Shown piece after piece: positions 1-8,475 of a stretch of DNA of 51,942 nucleotides (its first letter is position 1; the number at the start of each line of letters is the position of its first letter). Under the pieces are notes generated by a model. It saw only the letters and a program-made list of their open reading frames with translations. It had not been told where the DNA came from and did not search any database. The stretch comes from UPXZ01 sp964634605 (GTDB lineage Bacteria > Bacteroidota > Bacteroidia > Bacteroidales > Paludibacteraceae). The DNA lies in the NCBI GenBank assembly GCA_964634605.1, contig CAZWLJ010000021.1:1-51942 (forward strand), in the 5' to 3' direction. The position numbers and the translations under genes are program-made.

Positions 1-265
1 CGAGCGATATCATTGCCATATCGAGCACACCATTCGAATAATGCCATTCGGTGAGCGGACTTCTGAACTTCACATCTTTTCCGGCAGGAATTTCAGCCGT
101 GCTGTTGTAAACAGTTCCATCATCAACTCCAACGAACTGCGTTACAGGCTGTTTGAGAATATTATCAGCCACCGCCCTGATGGCTTCTTCGTCAGTTCTG
201 TTTTGTGAAAAAAGTGAACCAGCTGAGAAAACTAAAATGCTGAATAATAATAAATTTCTTTTCAT
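1..265 (-). CDS. Partial GH105 unsaturated rhamnogalacturonyl hydrolase (5' end only)
   Basis: Only the first 88 codons are present; the gene runs off the left edge. The ATG at 265 is followed by a signal peptide (residues about 1-20, ending SLFSQ) and then by a segment containing TEWHYSNGVLDMAMISL, which resembles the start of the alpha/alpha-barrel of GH88/GH105 unsaturated uronyl hydrolases. Such enzymes remove the 4,5-unsaturated galacturonyl residue left on rhamnogalacturonan oligosaccharides by lyases. It is the last visible gene of a minus-strand run with CE12, rhaM and GH105/CE12, which supports a role in rhamnogalacturonan I breakdown. Family assignment rests on this short N-terminal match and on context; catalytic aspartates lie outside the window. 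Confidence 0.6.
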   Translation of the reverse strand, partial: MKRNLLLFSILVFSAGSLFSQNRTDEEAIRAVADNILKQPVTQFVGVDDGTVYNSTAEIPAGKDVKFRSPLTEWHYSNGVLDMAMISL

Positions 266-286
266 ATTAATTATATATCTGCCCAC

Positions 287-300
287 TCCCTAAAGAGGGA
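287..300 (-). repeat. Degenerate copy of the CCCCTTTAGGGG-type unit before the partial GH105
   Basis: On the minus strand TCCCTCTTTAGGGAGTGGG lies about 20 nt before the GH105 ATG at 265. It resembles the units of the 28-38 kb cluster with extra and changed bases, and has the same orientation relative to the start codon. Confidence 0.4.
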
Positions 301-380
301 TCTGAGCTGGTTATAAATCATTTTCTTGTATCTTGAGAATTATTTGAACAGTGTTCTATCTTTCAATTTATGACTTTTTC

Positions 381-1658
381 TTAATTTCCATCCGGTTTCT
401 CTGTTGAACTGAAGGGAGTAGCCGGAATGCTGAATTCACTGGATTTATCAGGTTTTGCCGGATCAAAGGAGGTAAAATCTTTTACAATGTATTTTCTCAG
501 TTGCGATTTATTATCCTTCAAACCTTTCAAAATGCATTTGCAGATTTCATAGCCTCCATAAGTATTGAAATGTGTATTATCGGCGAGGTCGGTTTTTTGT
601 CCGGGAAATGTTCCTGCCGGATAATGAACAAAGGCTTTCACCGATTCATCGGGTCCCCAGGCTTCATACAATACTTTGCTCATGGCATTGAGGTCCACAA
701 CCATCACATTCAGCTCTTTACCGGTCAGACGAACTGCATCCGGAAAATCCTCGAGCGTGTTAATGACTTTTCCATTGTCATCGAAACGCCGACGGTTCAT
801 GGGTGTAACCAGTATGGGTGTACCGCCTTTTTTGCGGGTTTCGTTGATCATATACACCAAACTCTGTTTGTAGCTTTTGAATGCTCCGGCATTTTCACCT
901 TTTTGCTTCATATCGTTATGTCCGAATTCGATAAAAAGATAATCACCTTTTTTCATTTCGTGAAGCAGTTTTGCAAACCGGTTTGACCGGATAAAAGTAT
1001 TGCCCGCTTCTCCGGATTCGGCATAATTGGCAATCGCAATTTTCGGACTCATAAATCGCGGAAGTATTTGCCCCCAACCACACCAGGGTTCATTGTCCTG
1101 ATCGACTACGGTAGAATTTCCTGCCAGAAAAACAGTGGGCAGGTTATCGGCTGATGAAATTTCCAAACAGGCCAGGGACGGATGGATGCCATTGATTTCG
1201 AGCGTCAACTTGTTGTCCCAGTTCAGTTTACCAATTTCACGGGGTTTAATTCTCACCGAATCACGTGTTCCGATTTTGGTATTCCTGAGATTGACAGAAA
1301 TTTCACGCGTAACAAACTTTCCTTTCGGAATTCTGATATTTTCCAGCATCAGTCTTCTTGATTCGGACCGAACGGTTGTGTTTGTTTCAAATTCCTGATT
1401 TCCCAGCGTCAGTTTTACCCTGTAATTCCCTTCAGGCAAATCGACCGAAAAGAAAAAAGCATCTTTCCCGTTTTGCACAGTTTTCAGATCGTAACCGAAT
1501 GCCGAACCGGCACCGTAAACCGTTTTTTCGGTTACTTTCACAAAACCTTTTCGGGCAGCCTGCTCGCTGAAGTAAAAACGGTAATCAACACCCAGTGCCT
1601 GTATACTCCACGCGGAAGCAAAAACAAGTACAAAAAAGACTGATAAGTATCGTTTCAT
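381..1658 (-). CDS. Rhamnogalacturonan acetylesterase (CE12, SGNH hydrolase) with N-terminal beta-sandwich-like region
   Basis: A 425-residue exported enzyme predicted to remove acetyl groups from rhamnogalacturonan. Residues 1-23 form a signal peptide, residues about 25-170 look like a beta-rich accessory domain, and residues 172-395 form the SGNH hydrolase domain. The nucleophile block is AGNSTVVDQ with Ser182, the third block is FGHND (residues 245-249), and the catalytic Asp/His pair sits in DNTHFNTYGG (Asp360, His363). Block I reads GNS rather than the more usual GDS. It lies 18 nt downstream of rhaM in the same minus-strand run, and a second CE12 domain occurs in the first gene of the run, so the operon has two deacetylases. 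Family confidence is high; the exact acetylated substrate is inferred from the neighbours. Confidence 0.85.
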   Translation of the reverse strand: MKRYLSVFFVLVFASAWSIQALGVDYRFYFSEQAARKGFVKVTEKTVYGAGSAFGYDLKTVQNGKDAFFFSVDLPEGNYRVKLTLGNQEFETNTTVRSESRRLMLENIRIPKGKFVTREISVNLRNTKIGTRDSVRIKPREIGKLNWDNKLTLEINGIHPSLACLEISSADNLPTVFLAGNSTVVDQDNEPWCGWGQILPRFMSPKIAIANYAESGEAGNTFIRSNRFAKLLHEMKKGDYLFIEFGHNDMKQKGENAGAFKSYKQSLVYMINETRKKGGTPILVTPMNRRRFDDNGKVINTLEDFPDAVRLTGKELNVMVVDLNAMSKVLYEAWGPDESVKAFVHYPAGTFPGQKTDLADNTHFNTYGGYEICKCILKGLKDNKSQLRKYIVKDFTSFDPAKPDKSSEFSIPATPFSSTEKPDGN

Positions 1659-1676
1659 TTACAATCAGAATTAAAT

Positions 1677-1991
1677 TCAATCCATACGGAACACTTCCTT
1701 CAACGGGATAGAAACAGGTGAATTATCGGGGTTAGTATCCATGATGTCTGCCATATATGCCCACCATTTCTGAACAATCGGGTTGCTGCCCAAATCCTGT
1801 GAATTACCTTCGCCGGAAGTTTTTTGCACAGCAAACAACACGTTGGTATCTTTATCCCAAAAAATGGAATAATCATATACTCCCGCATCTTTCAGCAGCT
1901 TTTCCAGTTCAGGCCAGATTTCATTGTGGCGTTTTTCGTATTCGGCTTCGAAGCCGGGTTTCAAAAACATTTTAAATGCTTCTCTTTTCAT
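1677..1991 (-). CDS. rhaM: L-rhamnose mutarotase
   Basis: A 104-residue cytoplasmic protein of standard RhaM length that interconverts alpha- and beta-L-rhamnose. The residues known for the Escherichia coli enzyme fall at identical positions: Tyr18 and His22 in EAEYEKRHNEIWPEL, Tyr41 in GVYDYSIFW, and Trp76-Trp77 in VQKWWAYMADIM. It sits between the GH105/CE12 fusion (20 nt upstream) and the CE12 esterase (18 nt downstream) on the same strand, so it is probably cotranscribed with rhamnogalacturonan-degrading enzymes rather than with rhaBAT, which run divergently. Confidence 0.95.
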   Translation of the reverse strand: MKREAFKMFLKPGFEAEYEKRHNEIWPELEKLLKDAGVYDYSIFWDKDTNVLFAVQKTSGEGNSQDLGSNPIVQKWWAYMADIMDTNPDNSPVSIPLKEVFRMD

Positions 1992-2011
1992 GGTTGTATT
2001 TTTTTGGGTTT

Positions 2012-4162
2012 TTATTTAATGTATTTATTCAGTGTCAGTTCAGGCACATTTCGTATTCCCTCAATTAATGATTTACAATTAAGCATGGCTCCTTCATACG
2101 AGGTATGAACGCGGTCTTTGTAGAGTTCATTGGTTTTTTCCTGTCCGAGCGACTCGCACTTGCGGGCTACAATATCATTCATATCAATAAAGTAAACACC
2201 TTCCTGTTCAGCCACTTCTTTCGACCAACCGCCGTATGTGTCGCTGTTTCGGAGCATTTTCCCACCTTCCCAGGAATTGCCCGGCGTATGCGACAGCACA
2301 ACGGGAACAGCACCAATTGCTTTAGCCTGGCGGATATAAATTCTGAGGTAATGTCCGAAAGTGAACACTTCTTCAGGTCCGCCTGTTCTTTCCATGATAA
2401 CTGTTTCGGAATTCTCCCCGGTTCCTTTCAGCGATGCACGTGCACGTCCCGTATTGAGTGGTCCGCCGTCATTATGTCCAAACTGAATAAAAACAATATC
2501 ACCTTTTTTAATTCCGGGCAATACTTTATCCCACAATCCTTCGGTATAGAAAGTGCGGCTGCTCCGTCCTCCCAGTGCATGATTTTCAACCGATATGCGG
2601 GTTGTATCCAGGAATTGCTGAAAAAAACTTCCCCAGCCCCACTGGCCTCCGTCACCTTTCCCGCGACCGTTCTTAGCTGTAGAATCGCCAATGATAAAAA
2701 CAACCGGTGCATCTTTATTCTTCCGTGTGCTGCCCGAAACAATTTCGTCCGGTCGCGACTGGTCATTAATACTAAAAATTGGTGCTGTAGTAGTTTGCTC
2801 GGTGTTGTAAAACTGTATGGCATTGTCATTCATCTTCGGATGCTGCTTTTCCAGCAAACTGATGACTTCTGCACCTGCCATGATCACAGGACCATAACCA
2901 TGTGCCGCATAAGGACTTACCGGACGATAACAGTAAAATGCAGGATCAAATGCCATGCCTGTACCCACGCAGGTTCCTTCTACCTGACCCTGTGCATTAA
3001 TTTTTTTGGAAACGGCATTCCAGCCTAAAAGAGCAGCCGGTCCGTAAGCGGTGGCATCGAGCCAGCCCTTATTGATGGCATGAGCGATACAATACACATA
3101 AATAGCTGTTGCTGAAGTTTCGGGATAAGAATCATTTCTATCGAGTAACTGATGCCAGAATCCATCACCAGACTGGAGAGGAAGCAATCCGCTGATATGC
3201 GATTTAAATAGTTCCAGCACTTTATCTTTCTGTGGATGGCTTTCTGGTAGTGCATCCAGCGCTTCGGTCAGTGCGAGTAAAGCCCATCCGTTTGCTCTTG
3301 CCCAGAAAAAAGAAGGATGCTCTTTCATCGATTCGACCCATCCGTGACGAAACAATCCTTTTTCGGCGACAAACATTTTTTCGGAAAAAGAATTAATCTG
3401 TTTTGCGGCTTCATCAAAATATTTATTTTCGCCGGTCAGCTTTCCCATTTGTACCAGTGCGGGAATGCTCATAAACATATCATCGAGCCAAACCGTATTC
3501 AGTTGAGGACGTCTGCGCGCAAAAGTTCCATCATAAAGCCGGTATTCGTGATACATGATAAAATTCATGTAATTATCAATCAGAGGTTTGAGTTTCAGGT
3601 CTGGATTACGGCGGGTTGCTTTTATCATAGCCGCACAAACAGCACCGGCATCGTCGAGAGCCTGCGGATTTACTATCTGACGGATCTGCGAGTCGGTATT
3701 ACCTCCGTAATCAGTATATAATTTCCTGAAATAGGGATAATTTTCAGCCAGGAAGCTGAAACGTTGATTCACATAGTTTTCGTATCGTTTGTCACCGGTA
3801 ATTTCGGCGGCCGCGAGCATGGCAGCATAGGTAACACCCCATTCGTAACTACCCAGCCGGAAATCACCTCTTTTTATCTGAGTCTCCGGATTGATGTCCG
3901 AGTAATTTGCAATCTCTTTACCTGTGGATTTGTTTACCAGCGCCGTGGGAGTAACACCTTCGAGGTAAGTGAGTATCCTGTCGAGGTCAGCTTTTACGAC
4001 ATTTTTTTCAGGTATCCGGTAGGGAGTTTTGTAATCGGGCTGAAGCAAATGAAGGGGTGTATTCGAATCGTTTACGGATTCTTTCTTTTTCTGCGCACCG
4101 GTAGTCTCCAATGATAAAAAAGAAAAAAACAGGAGCAGACTTAAGTAAAAAATGTGTTTCAT
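2012..4162 (-). CDS. Fusion protein: GH105 unsaturated rhamnogalacturonyl hydrolase + CE12 rhamnogalacturonan acetylesterase
   Basis: A 716-residue exported bifunctional enzyme. Residues 1-23 form a signal peptide (cleavage near TGAQ). Residues about 45-440 are a GH88/GH105 alpha/alpha-barrel with the conserved NTVWLDDMFM segment (Asp227/Asp228), the FFWARANGWALLAL helix and the late Y-HGYGPVI loop. After a linker, residues 486-710 are an SGNH/CE12 domain with IIGDST (Ser494), FGHND (561-565) and DRVH (Asp683, His686). One polypeptide could therefore deacetylate rhamnogalacturonan fragments and remove their unsaturated terminal uronate. It is the first gene of the minus-strand run toward rhaM, CE12 and a second GH105, and it is divergent from rhaB, which suggests joint control by rhamnose. 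Each half alone is a typical full-length family member. Confidence 0.9.
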   Translation of the reverse strand: MKHIFYLSLLLFFSFLSLETTGAQKKKESVNDSNTPLHLLQPDYKTPYRIPEKNVVKADLDRILTYLEGVTPTALVNKSTGKEIANYSDINPETQIKRGDFRLGSYEWGVTYAAMLAAAEITGDKRYENYVNQRFSFLAENYPYFRKLYTDYGGNTDSQIRQIVNPQALDDAGAVCAAMIKATRRNPDLKLKPLIDNYMNFIMYHEYRLYDGTFARRRPQLNTVWLDDMFMSIPALVQMGKLTGENKYFDEAAKQINSFSEKMFVAEKGLFRHGWVESMKEHPSFFWARANGWALLALTEALDALPESHPQKDKVLELFKSHISGLLPLQSGDGFWHQLLDRNDSYPETSATAIYVYCIAHAINKGWLDATAYGPAALLGWNAVSKKINAQGQVEGTCVGTGMAFDPAFYCYRPVSPYAAHGYGPVIMAGAEVISLLEKQHPKMNDNAIQFYNTEQTTTAPIFSINDQSRPDEIVSGSTRKNKDAPVVFIIGDSTAKNGRGKGDGGQWGWGSFFQQFLDTTRISVENHALGGRSSRTFYTEGLWDKVLPGIKKGDIVFIQFGHNDGGPLNTGRARASLKGTGENSETVIMERTGGPEEVFTFGHYLRIYIRQAKAIGAVPVVLSHTPGNSWEGGKMLRNSDTYGGWSKEVAEQEGVYFIDMNDIVARKCESLGQEKTNELYKDRVHTSYEGAMLNCKSLIEGIRNVPELTLNKYIK

Positions 4163-4593
4163 GGATTTTCAGTTTTTTCAGAAAAACAAAAAAGATCGCT
4201 TGTAAAATTACAATGATAAAATTAATTTCACAATCACACCCGGTTTGTTTTATCAATAATCACAGTATTTATATCAATTAATGTAGTCTGATGATTTGAA
4301 TACGATATGCTTGTGACCGGAGCATTCCGTGTCATCATCATTCGATTATGTTTGCAGTTGTCACAACAGTAATAAATACCTGACGAAACAAATTTTTCGT
4401 AACATTATTCGAAAGGCAGTGCGAAAAAAGGCATTAATTGCATATTCTTGATATTTTCAGGAGTTGATATTCATTTTAAATAGGTTGATTTCATAAATTA
4501 TATCAAATAGCATAGTTATTAAATCATTTTTTCAACATTTGTAATCGCAACTAATCTCTATATTTGCGACATTATTTTTTATCCGTCAACACC
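4163..4593. promoter_or_regulatory. Divergent control region between the rhamnogalacturonan operon and rhaB
   Basis: This 431-base AT-rich stretch carries no plausible gene and separates two operons that both serve rhamnose release and use. It contains a good rhaB promoter at its right end and an inverted repeat ACGAAA-N6-TTTCGT at 4383-4400, with another TTCGAAA at 4408-4414, which could bind a regulator. No clear TAnnTTTG box was found for the leftward operon. Confidence 0.5.
4538..4566 (+). promoter_or_regulatory. Bacteroidota-type promoter of rhaBAT
   Basis: A TTTG element at 4538-4541 (-33 type) and TATATTTG at 4559-4566 match the Bacteroidota TAnnTTTG -7 consensus. The spacing is a little short. 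Transcription would start near 4571, which excludes an in-frame TTG start at 4564 and supports the ATG at 4594. Confidence 0.6.
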
Positions 4594-6081
4594 ATGAGCG
4601 AACACACAACCAATTCTTTTCTGGCTATTGATTTAGGCGCATCCAGCGGCAGGGCTATTCTGGGACATATCATCGACAACAAACTGGAACTAAAGGAAAT
4701 CAATCGTTTCCCGAATCCGATTATTGAAATCAACGGCAGGCTTTACTGGAATTTGTTTCATTTATACAGTGAAATAATCAAATCGCTCAAACAGGTGAAT
4801 ACTGAGGGAATACACATATCATCGCTCGGAATCGACACCTGGGGAGTTGACTTTGTTTGCTTCGGGAAAGATGGCGAACCGCTTCGCATGCCTTACAGTT
4901 ACAGGGATTCTCATACTGCAGGAGCTCCTGAACGATTCTTTAAAAAATTCATGCCCAAAGAAGAAGTTTATCGAAAAACCGGTATTCAGATCATGAATTT
5001 CAACACTCTGTTTCAGCTTTCGACTCAGCTGGAAGAGAATAACTCCATCTGCGAGGCAACAGATAAAATACTCTTTATGCCCGATGCATTGTCTTATATG
5101 CTTACGGGCAACATGGTAACCGAGTACACCATTGCATCAACTTCCCAGATGATTGATCCTTATTCCCGAAAATTCGATGAATCGTTGCTTAAAGCCATCC
5201 GCTTAACTCCCGAAAAATTTGCTCCGGTAGTTTTCTCCGGAACGGAAACAGGCAAACTGTCCGACACGGTGAAAAAACAAACCGGACTGGGCGACATCGC
5301 CGTGATAGCTGTTGCCGGACATGATACCGGATCGGCTGTACTGGCTGCTCCGGCAGAAAATGAGAACTTTGCCTACCTGAGCTCCGGAACCTGGTCGTTG
5401 ATGGGAATCGAGTCGGCAGAACCGGTAATCAATGATGAAACATACTCGCTCAATTTCACCAACGAAGGCGGTGCCGACGGTTCGGTCAGACTTCTGAAGA
5501 ACATCTGCGGCATGTGGCTGATAGAACAATGCAAGAAAGAGTGGGAAAAAGAAACCTCTTTATCGTATAACGACATTGTGAAAGCTGCCACCGAAGCGGA
5601 ACCATTCAAATGCTTTATCAATCCTGATTCACCCTGTTTTGCAAGTCCGGTGTCTATGCCTGAAGCCATCAGGGAATATTGCAGGCAAACCGACCAGTTT
5701 GTACCCGAATCGATAGGCGAAACAGCACGTTGCATTTATGAAAGCCTTGCATTCCGGTACAAGGAGGTACTGGCTAATCTGCAAAAGTTAGCCACCTTCC
5801 CCATCGACACACTCCACATCATCGGAGGCGGCGCACAGAACAAAATGCTTAACGCATTTACAGCAAATGCCGTTGGTAAAACCGTTTTAGCCGGACCTTC
5901 CGAAGCCACTGCCATGGGAAATATTATGATGCAGGCAAAGGCAGCCGGGATAGTAAAGAATAAAGACGAAATACGCCGGATTATCCGGAATTCAATTGAA
6001 CTCGAAAGATTTGAACCTCAGGATTCAGAACTATGGGAATCTAATTTTAACCAATATATGTTACACAACAGAGATATATAA
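4594..6081 (+). CDS. rhaB: Rhamnulokinase
   Basis: A 495-residue FGGY-family kinase that phosphorylates L-rhamnulose to L-rhamnulose 1-phosphate in the cytoplasm. The N-terminal ATPase fold opens with FLAIDLGASSGRAILG; the substrate and catalytic region shows SLGIDTWGVDF and VAGHDTGSAV (the Asp of HDTG is the expected general base); the C-terminal domain has HIIGGGAQNKMLN and an EATAMGN motif typical of rhamnulokinases. The ATG at 4594 is preferred over an upstream in-frame TTG because that codon overlaps the predicted -7 box. It is the first gene of rhaB-rhaA-rhaT, with 27 nt to rhaA. No aldolase gene is present in this operon. Confidence 0.94.
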   Translation: MSEHTTNSFLAIDLGASSGRAILGHIIDNKLELKEINRFPNPIIEINGRLYWNLFHLYSEIIKSLKQVNTEGIHISSLGIDTWGVDFVCFGKDGEPLRMPYSYRDSHTAGAPERFFKKFMPKEEVYRKTGIQIMNFNTLFQLSTQLEENNSICEATDKILFMPDALSYMLTGNMVTEYTIASTSQMIDPYSRKFDESLLKAIRLTPEKFAPVVFSGTETGKLSDTVKKQTGLGDIAVIAVAGHDTGSAVLAAPAENENFAYLSSGTWSLMGIESAEPVINDETYSLNFTNEGGADGSVRLLKNICGMWLIEQCKKEWEKETSLSYNDIVKAATEAEPFKCFINPDSPCFASPVSMPEAIREYCRQTDQFVPESIGETARCIYESLAFRYKEVLANLQKLATFPIDTLHIIGGGAQNKMLNAFTANAVGKTVLAGPSEATAMGNIMMQAKAAGIVKNKDEIRRIIRNSIELERFEPQDSELWESNFNQYMLHNRDI

Positions 6082-6108
6082 ACATTTTAATGATATAAAA
6101 ATTAAACC

Positions 6109-7371
6109 ATGAAAGCAGAAAAAATTAAACTTGCATACGAAGATGCCAAAGCTCAATATGCAGCATTGGGTGTTGATGTGGACAAAGCCCTCAACCGGTT
6201 AGAAGAATTATCAATTTCAATACATTGCTGGCAATCGGATGATGTATCGGGTTTCGAAAATCCCGACGGAGAACTTTCGGGTGGAATTCAGGCCACCGGC
6301 AATTACCCCGGCAAAGCACGTACCATTGATGAACTGAAACAGGACATCGAGAAAGTGACAAAACTCGTTCCGGGAAGCCACCGGCTGAGTTTACACGCTA
6401 TCTACGGCGATTTTGGCGGCGAATTCGTTGACAGAGACCAGATCGAACCCAAACATTTCCAGTCATGGATAGACTGGGCAAAAGAAACGGGAATAAAAAT
6501 TGACTTCAACTCCACGTTTTTCTCACATCCGAAATCCGGAAATTACTCCCTTTCGAGTTTTGATCCCGAAATCAGAAATTTCTGGAAAAACCACCTGCGC
6601 GCCTGTCGCCGCATAGCCGCAGAAATTGGCCGTCAGCAAGGCTCGCCATGTGTTCACAACATTTGGGTGCATGACGGAGAAAAGGATAAAACCGTATCGC
6701 GTCTGGAACACAGAAGATTGCTTCAGGAATCGCTCGACGAAGTTCTGGCTGAAAAAATTGACAAAAAATACCTGATAGACTGCGTGGAATGTAAACTTTT
6801 CGGAATCGGAAGCGAAAGCTACGTTGTTGGGTCGCATGAGTTTTATATGGGATATGCCGTAAAAAACAACATAGCACTTACGCTGGATGCCGGGCACTTC
6901 CATCCTACCGAAGGCATTGCCGATAAAATTTCATCCATGCTTCTTTATGTTCCGCAGATTACGCTTCACGTAAGCCGCCCGGAACGCTGGGACAGCGACC
7001 ACGTAGTGATTCTGAACGATCCATTGCTCGAACTCACGCAGGAAATAGTACGCTCCGGTGAAATGAACCGTGTAAACGTTGGCCTGGATTATTTCGATGC
7101 ATCCATCAACCGCATCGGAGCTTACGTGGTGGGTATCCGGTCCACTCAGAAAGCCATGCTGCAGGCACTGCTCGAACCAACTGAAAAACTTCGCGAATAC
7201 GAAAAAGAAGATAAAAACTTCCAGCGGCTGGCTTACCTCGAAGAACTGAAAGCGCTGCCCTGGAATGCAGTTTACAACTATTATTGCCACACTCAGGGGA
7301 TTGCCGTTGGCGATGAGTTCATCAAAGAAATTGAAGAGTACGAAAACACGGTTACATCAAAAAGAATTTAA
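6109..7371 (+). CDS. rhaA: L-rhamnose isomerase
   Basis: A 420-residue enzyme, normal for the family, that converts L-rhamnose to L-rhamnulose. It shows the family signature SIHCWQSDDVSGFE near residues 36-50. The manganese ligands match the E. coli pattern with a one-residue shift: His263 in LDAGHFHPTEG, and Asp295 and Asp297 in RPERWDSDHVV. It is followed only 3 nt later by the transporter gene, so translation is probably coupled. Cytoplasmic. Confidence 0.96.
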   Translation: MKAEKIKLAYEDAKAQYAALGVDVDKALNRLEELSISIHCWQSDDVSGFENPDGELSGGIQATGNYPGKARTIDELKQDIEKVTKLVPGSHRLSLHAIYGDFGGEFVDRDQIEPKHFQSWIDWAKETGIKIDFNSTFFSHPKSGNYSLSSFDPEIRNFWKNHLRACRRIAAEIGRQQGSPCVHNIWVHDGEKDKTVSRLEHRRLLQESLDEVLAEKIDKKYLIDCVECKLFGIGSESYVVGSHEFYMGYAVKNNIALTLDAGHFHPTEGIADKISSMLLYVPQITLHVSRPERWDSDHVVILNDPLLELTQEIVRSGEMNRVNVGLDYFDASINRIGAYVVGIRSTQKAMLQALLEPTEKLREYEKEDKNFQRLAYLEELKALPWNAVYNYYCHTQGIAVGDEFIKEIEEYENTVTSKRI

Positions 7372-7374
7372 ACG

Positions 7375-8406
7375 ATGAATACCCTGATAGGTTTGCTGAT
7401 TATAGCAGTAGGAAGTATGGGCCAGTCGAGCTCATACGTTCCTATCAAAAAAGTGAAAACCTGGGCATGGGAGAGTTTCTGGCTGGTTCAGGGCATTTTT
7501 GCCTGGCTGATATTTCCCTATCTCGGAGCATTGCTGGCTGTACCCGACGGACATTCGCTGGGCGAAATTCTTTCGTCGGGCGATGGCGCTGCCTGGAAAG
7601 CCATGTTTTTCGGCGCGCTCTGGGGCGTTGGAGGTCTTACTTTCGGTCTGAGTATGCGTTACCTGGGTGTTGCTCTGGGTCAGAGTATCGCCCTGGGCAC
7701 TTGTTCGGCATTCGGAACACTTATCCCGGCACTGATGACAGGTACAGATTTGCTGCACGGTAAGGGACTGATACTTCTGATCGGAGTCAGTGTTGCCATT
7801 GCTGGTATTTCAGTAATCGGATTCGCCGGTAGTCTTCGCGCCAAAAACATGACCGAGGAACAGAAAAAAGCGGCCATCAAGGATTTCGCATTAGGTAAAG
7901 GATTGCTCGTAGCTATACTGGCCGGTGTGATGAGCGCCTGCTTCAGCCTGGGTATCGAAGCTGCCACTCCAATCAAGGATGCTGCCATCGGTATGGGAAC
8001 CAAAGCGCTCTACGCAGGACTTCCGGCTATTTTTCTGATTACGCTGGGTGGTTTTATTACCAACGCCGTGTATTGCCTGTATCAGAACTTCAAAAATAAA
8101 ACACTGAAAGATTATTTCAGCGTACCGAAAAATATATTTGTCAACAACCTGCTTTTTTGTGCTCTGGCAGGCATTCTGTGGTATTCGCAATTTTTCGGTC
8201 TTGAACTTGGCAAAAGTTTCCTTACACCCGGAAGCGCCATGATGGCATTCTCCTGGAGTATCCTGATGTCGCTGAATGTGACTTTCAGCAACGTGTGGGG
8301 CATCATTCTGAAAGAATGGAAAGGAGCCGGAAACAAAGCAGTTATTTATTTAGTTATCGGGATGGCAATTTTAATCTTTTCGCTGATAATTCCTAATTTA
8401 TTCTGA
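7375..8406 (+). CDS. rhaT: L-rhamnose/proton symporter
   Basis: A 343-residue hydrophobic membrane protein with about ten predicted transmembrane segments. It has typical RhaT stretches: the N-terminal AVGSMGQSSSYVPIKKVKTWAWE, of which the SSYVPIKKVKTWAWE part is family-like, the MRYLGVALGQSIALGTCSAFGTLIP region, and the conserved C-terminal SWSILMSLNVTFSNVWG. It imports L-rhamnose with a proton across the inner membrane. It starts 3 nt after rhaA and is followed by the AraC-type regulator on the same strand without a terminator. Confidence 0.93.
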   Translation: MNTLIGLLIIAVGSMGQSSSYVPIKKVKTWAWESFWLVQGIFAWLIFPYLGALLAVPDGHSLGEILSSGDGAAWKAMFFGALWGVGGLTFGLSMRYLGVALGQSIALGTCSAFGTLIPALMTGTDLLHGKGLILLIGVSVAIAGISVIGFAGSLRAKNMTEEQKKAAIKDFALGKGLLVAILAGVMSACFSLGIEAATPIKDAAIGMGTKALYAGLPAIFLITLGGFITNAVYCLYQNFKNKTLKDYFSVPKNIFVNNLLFCALAGILWYSQFFGLELGKSFLTPGSAMMAFSWSILMSLNVTFSNVWGIILKEWKGAGNKAVIYLVIGMAILIFSLIIPNLF

Positions 8407-8424
8407 TTATTTAAATTAATTACT

Positions 8425-8432
8425 TAACTTTG
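8425..8432 (+). promoter_or_regulatory. Possible promoter of the AraC-type regulator
   Basis: TAACTTTG matches the TAnnTTTG -7 element and lies 43 nt before the regulator's ATG, in the 69-nt gap after rhaT. No clear -33 element was found. The regulator may therefore have its own promoter as well as read-through from rhaBAT. Confidence 0.35.
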
Positions 8433-8475
8433 CTCCATATATATCCTTAAATTCATACTTTTTTGTTTTGACGGC

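Noticed and set aside
2105..3028. 307-codon plus-strand open frame
   Set aside because: It lies entirely antisense to the GH105/CE12 fusion, which has clear family motifs; its product is Cys/His-rich and resembles nothing recognisable.
4564..4593. TTG start ten codons upstream of the rhaB ATG
   Set aside because: The TTG lies inside the predicted TATATTTG -7 box, and rhamnulokinases begin close to the AIDLGASSGR motif, so the ATG at 4594 was chosen.
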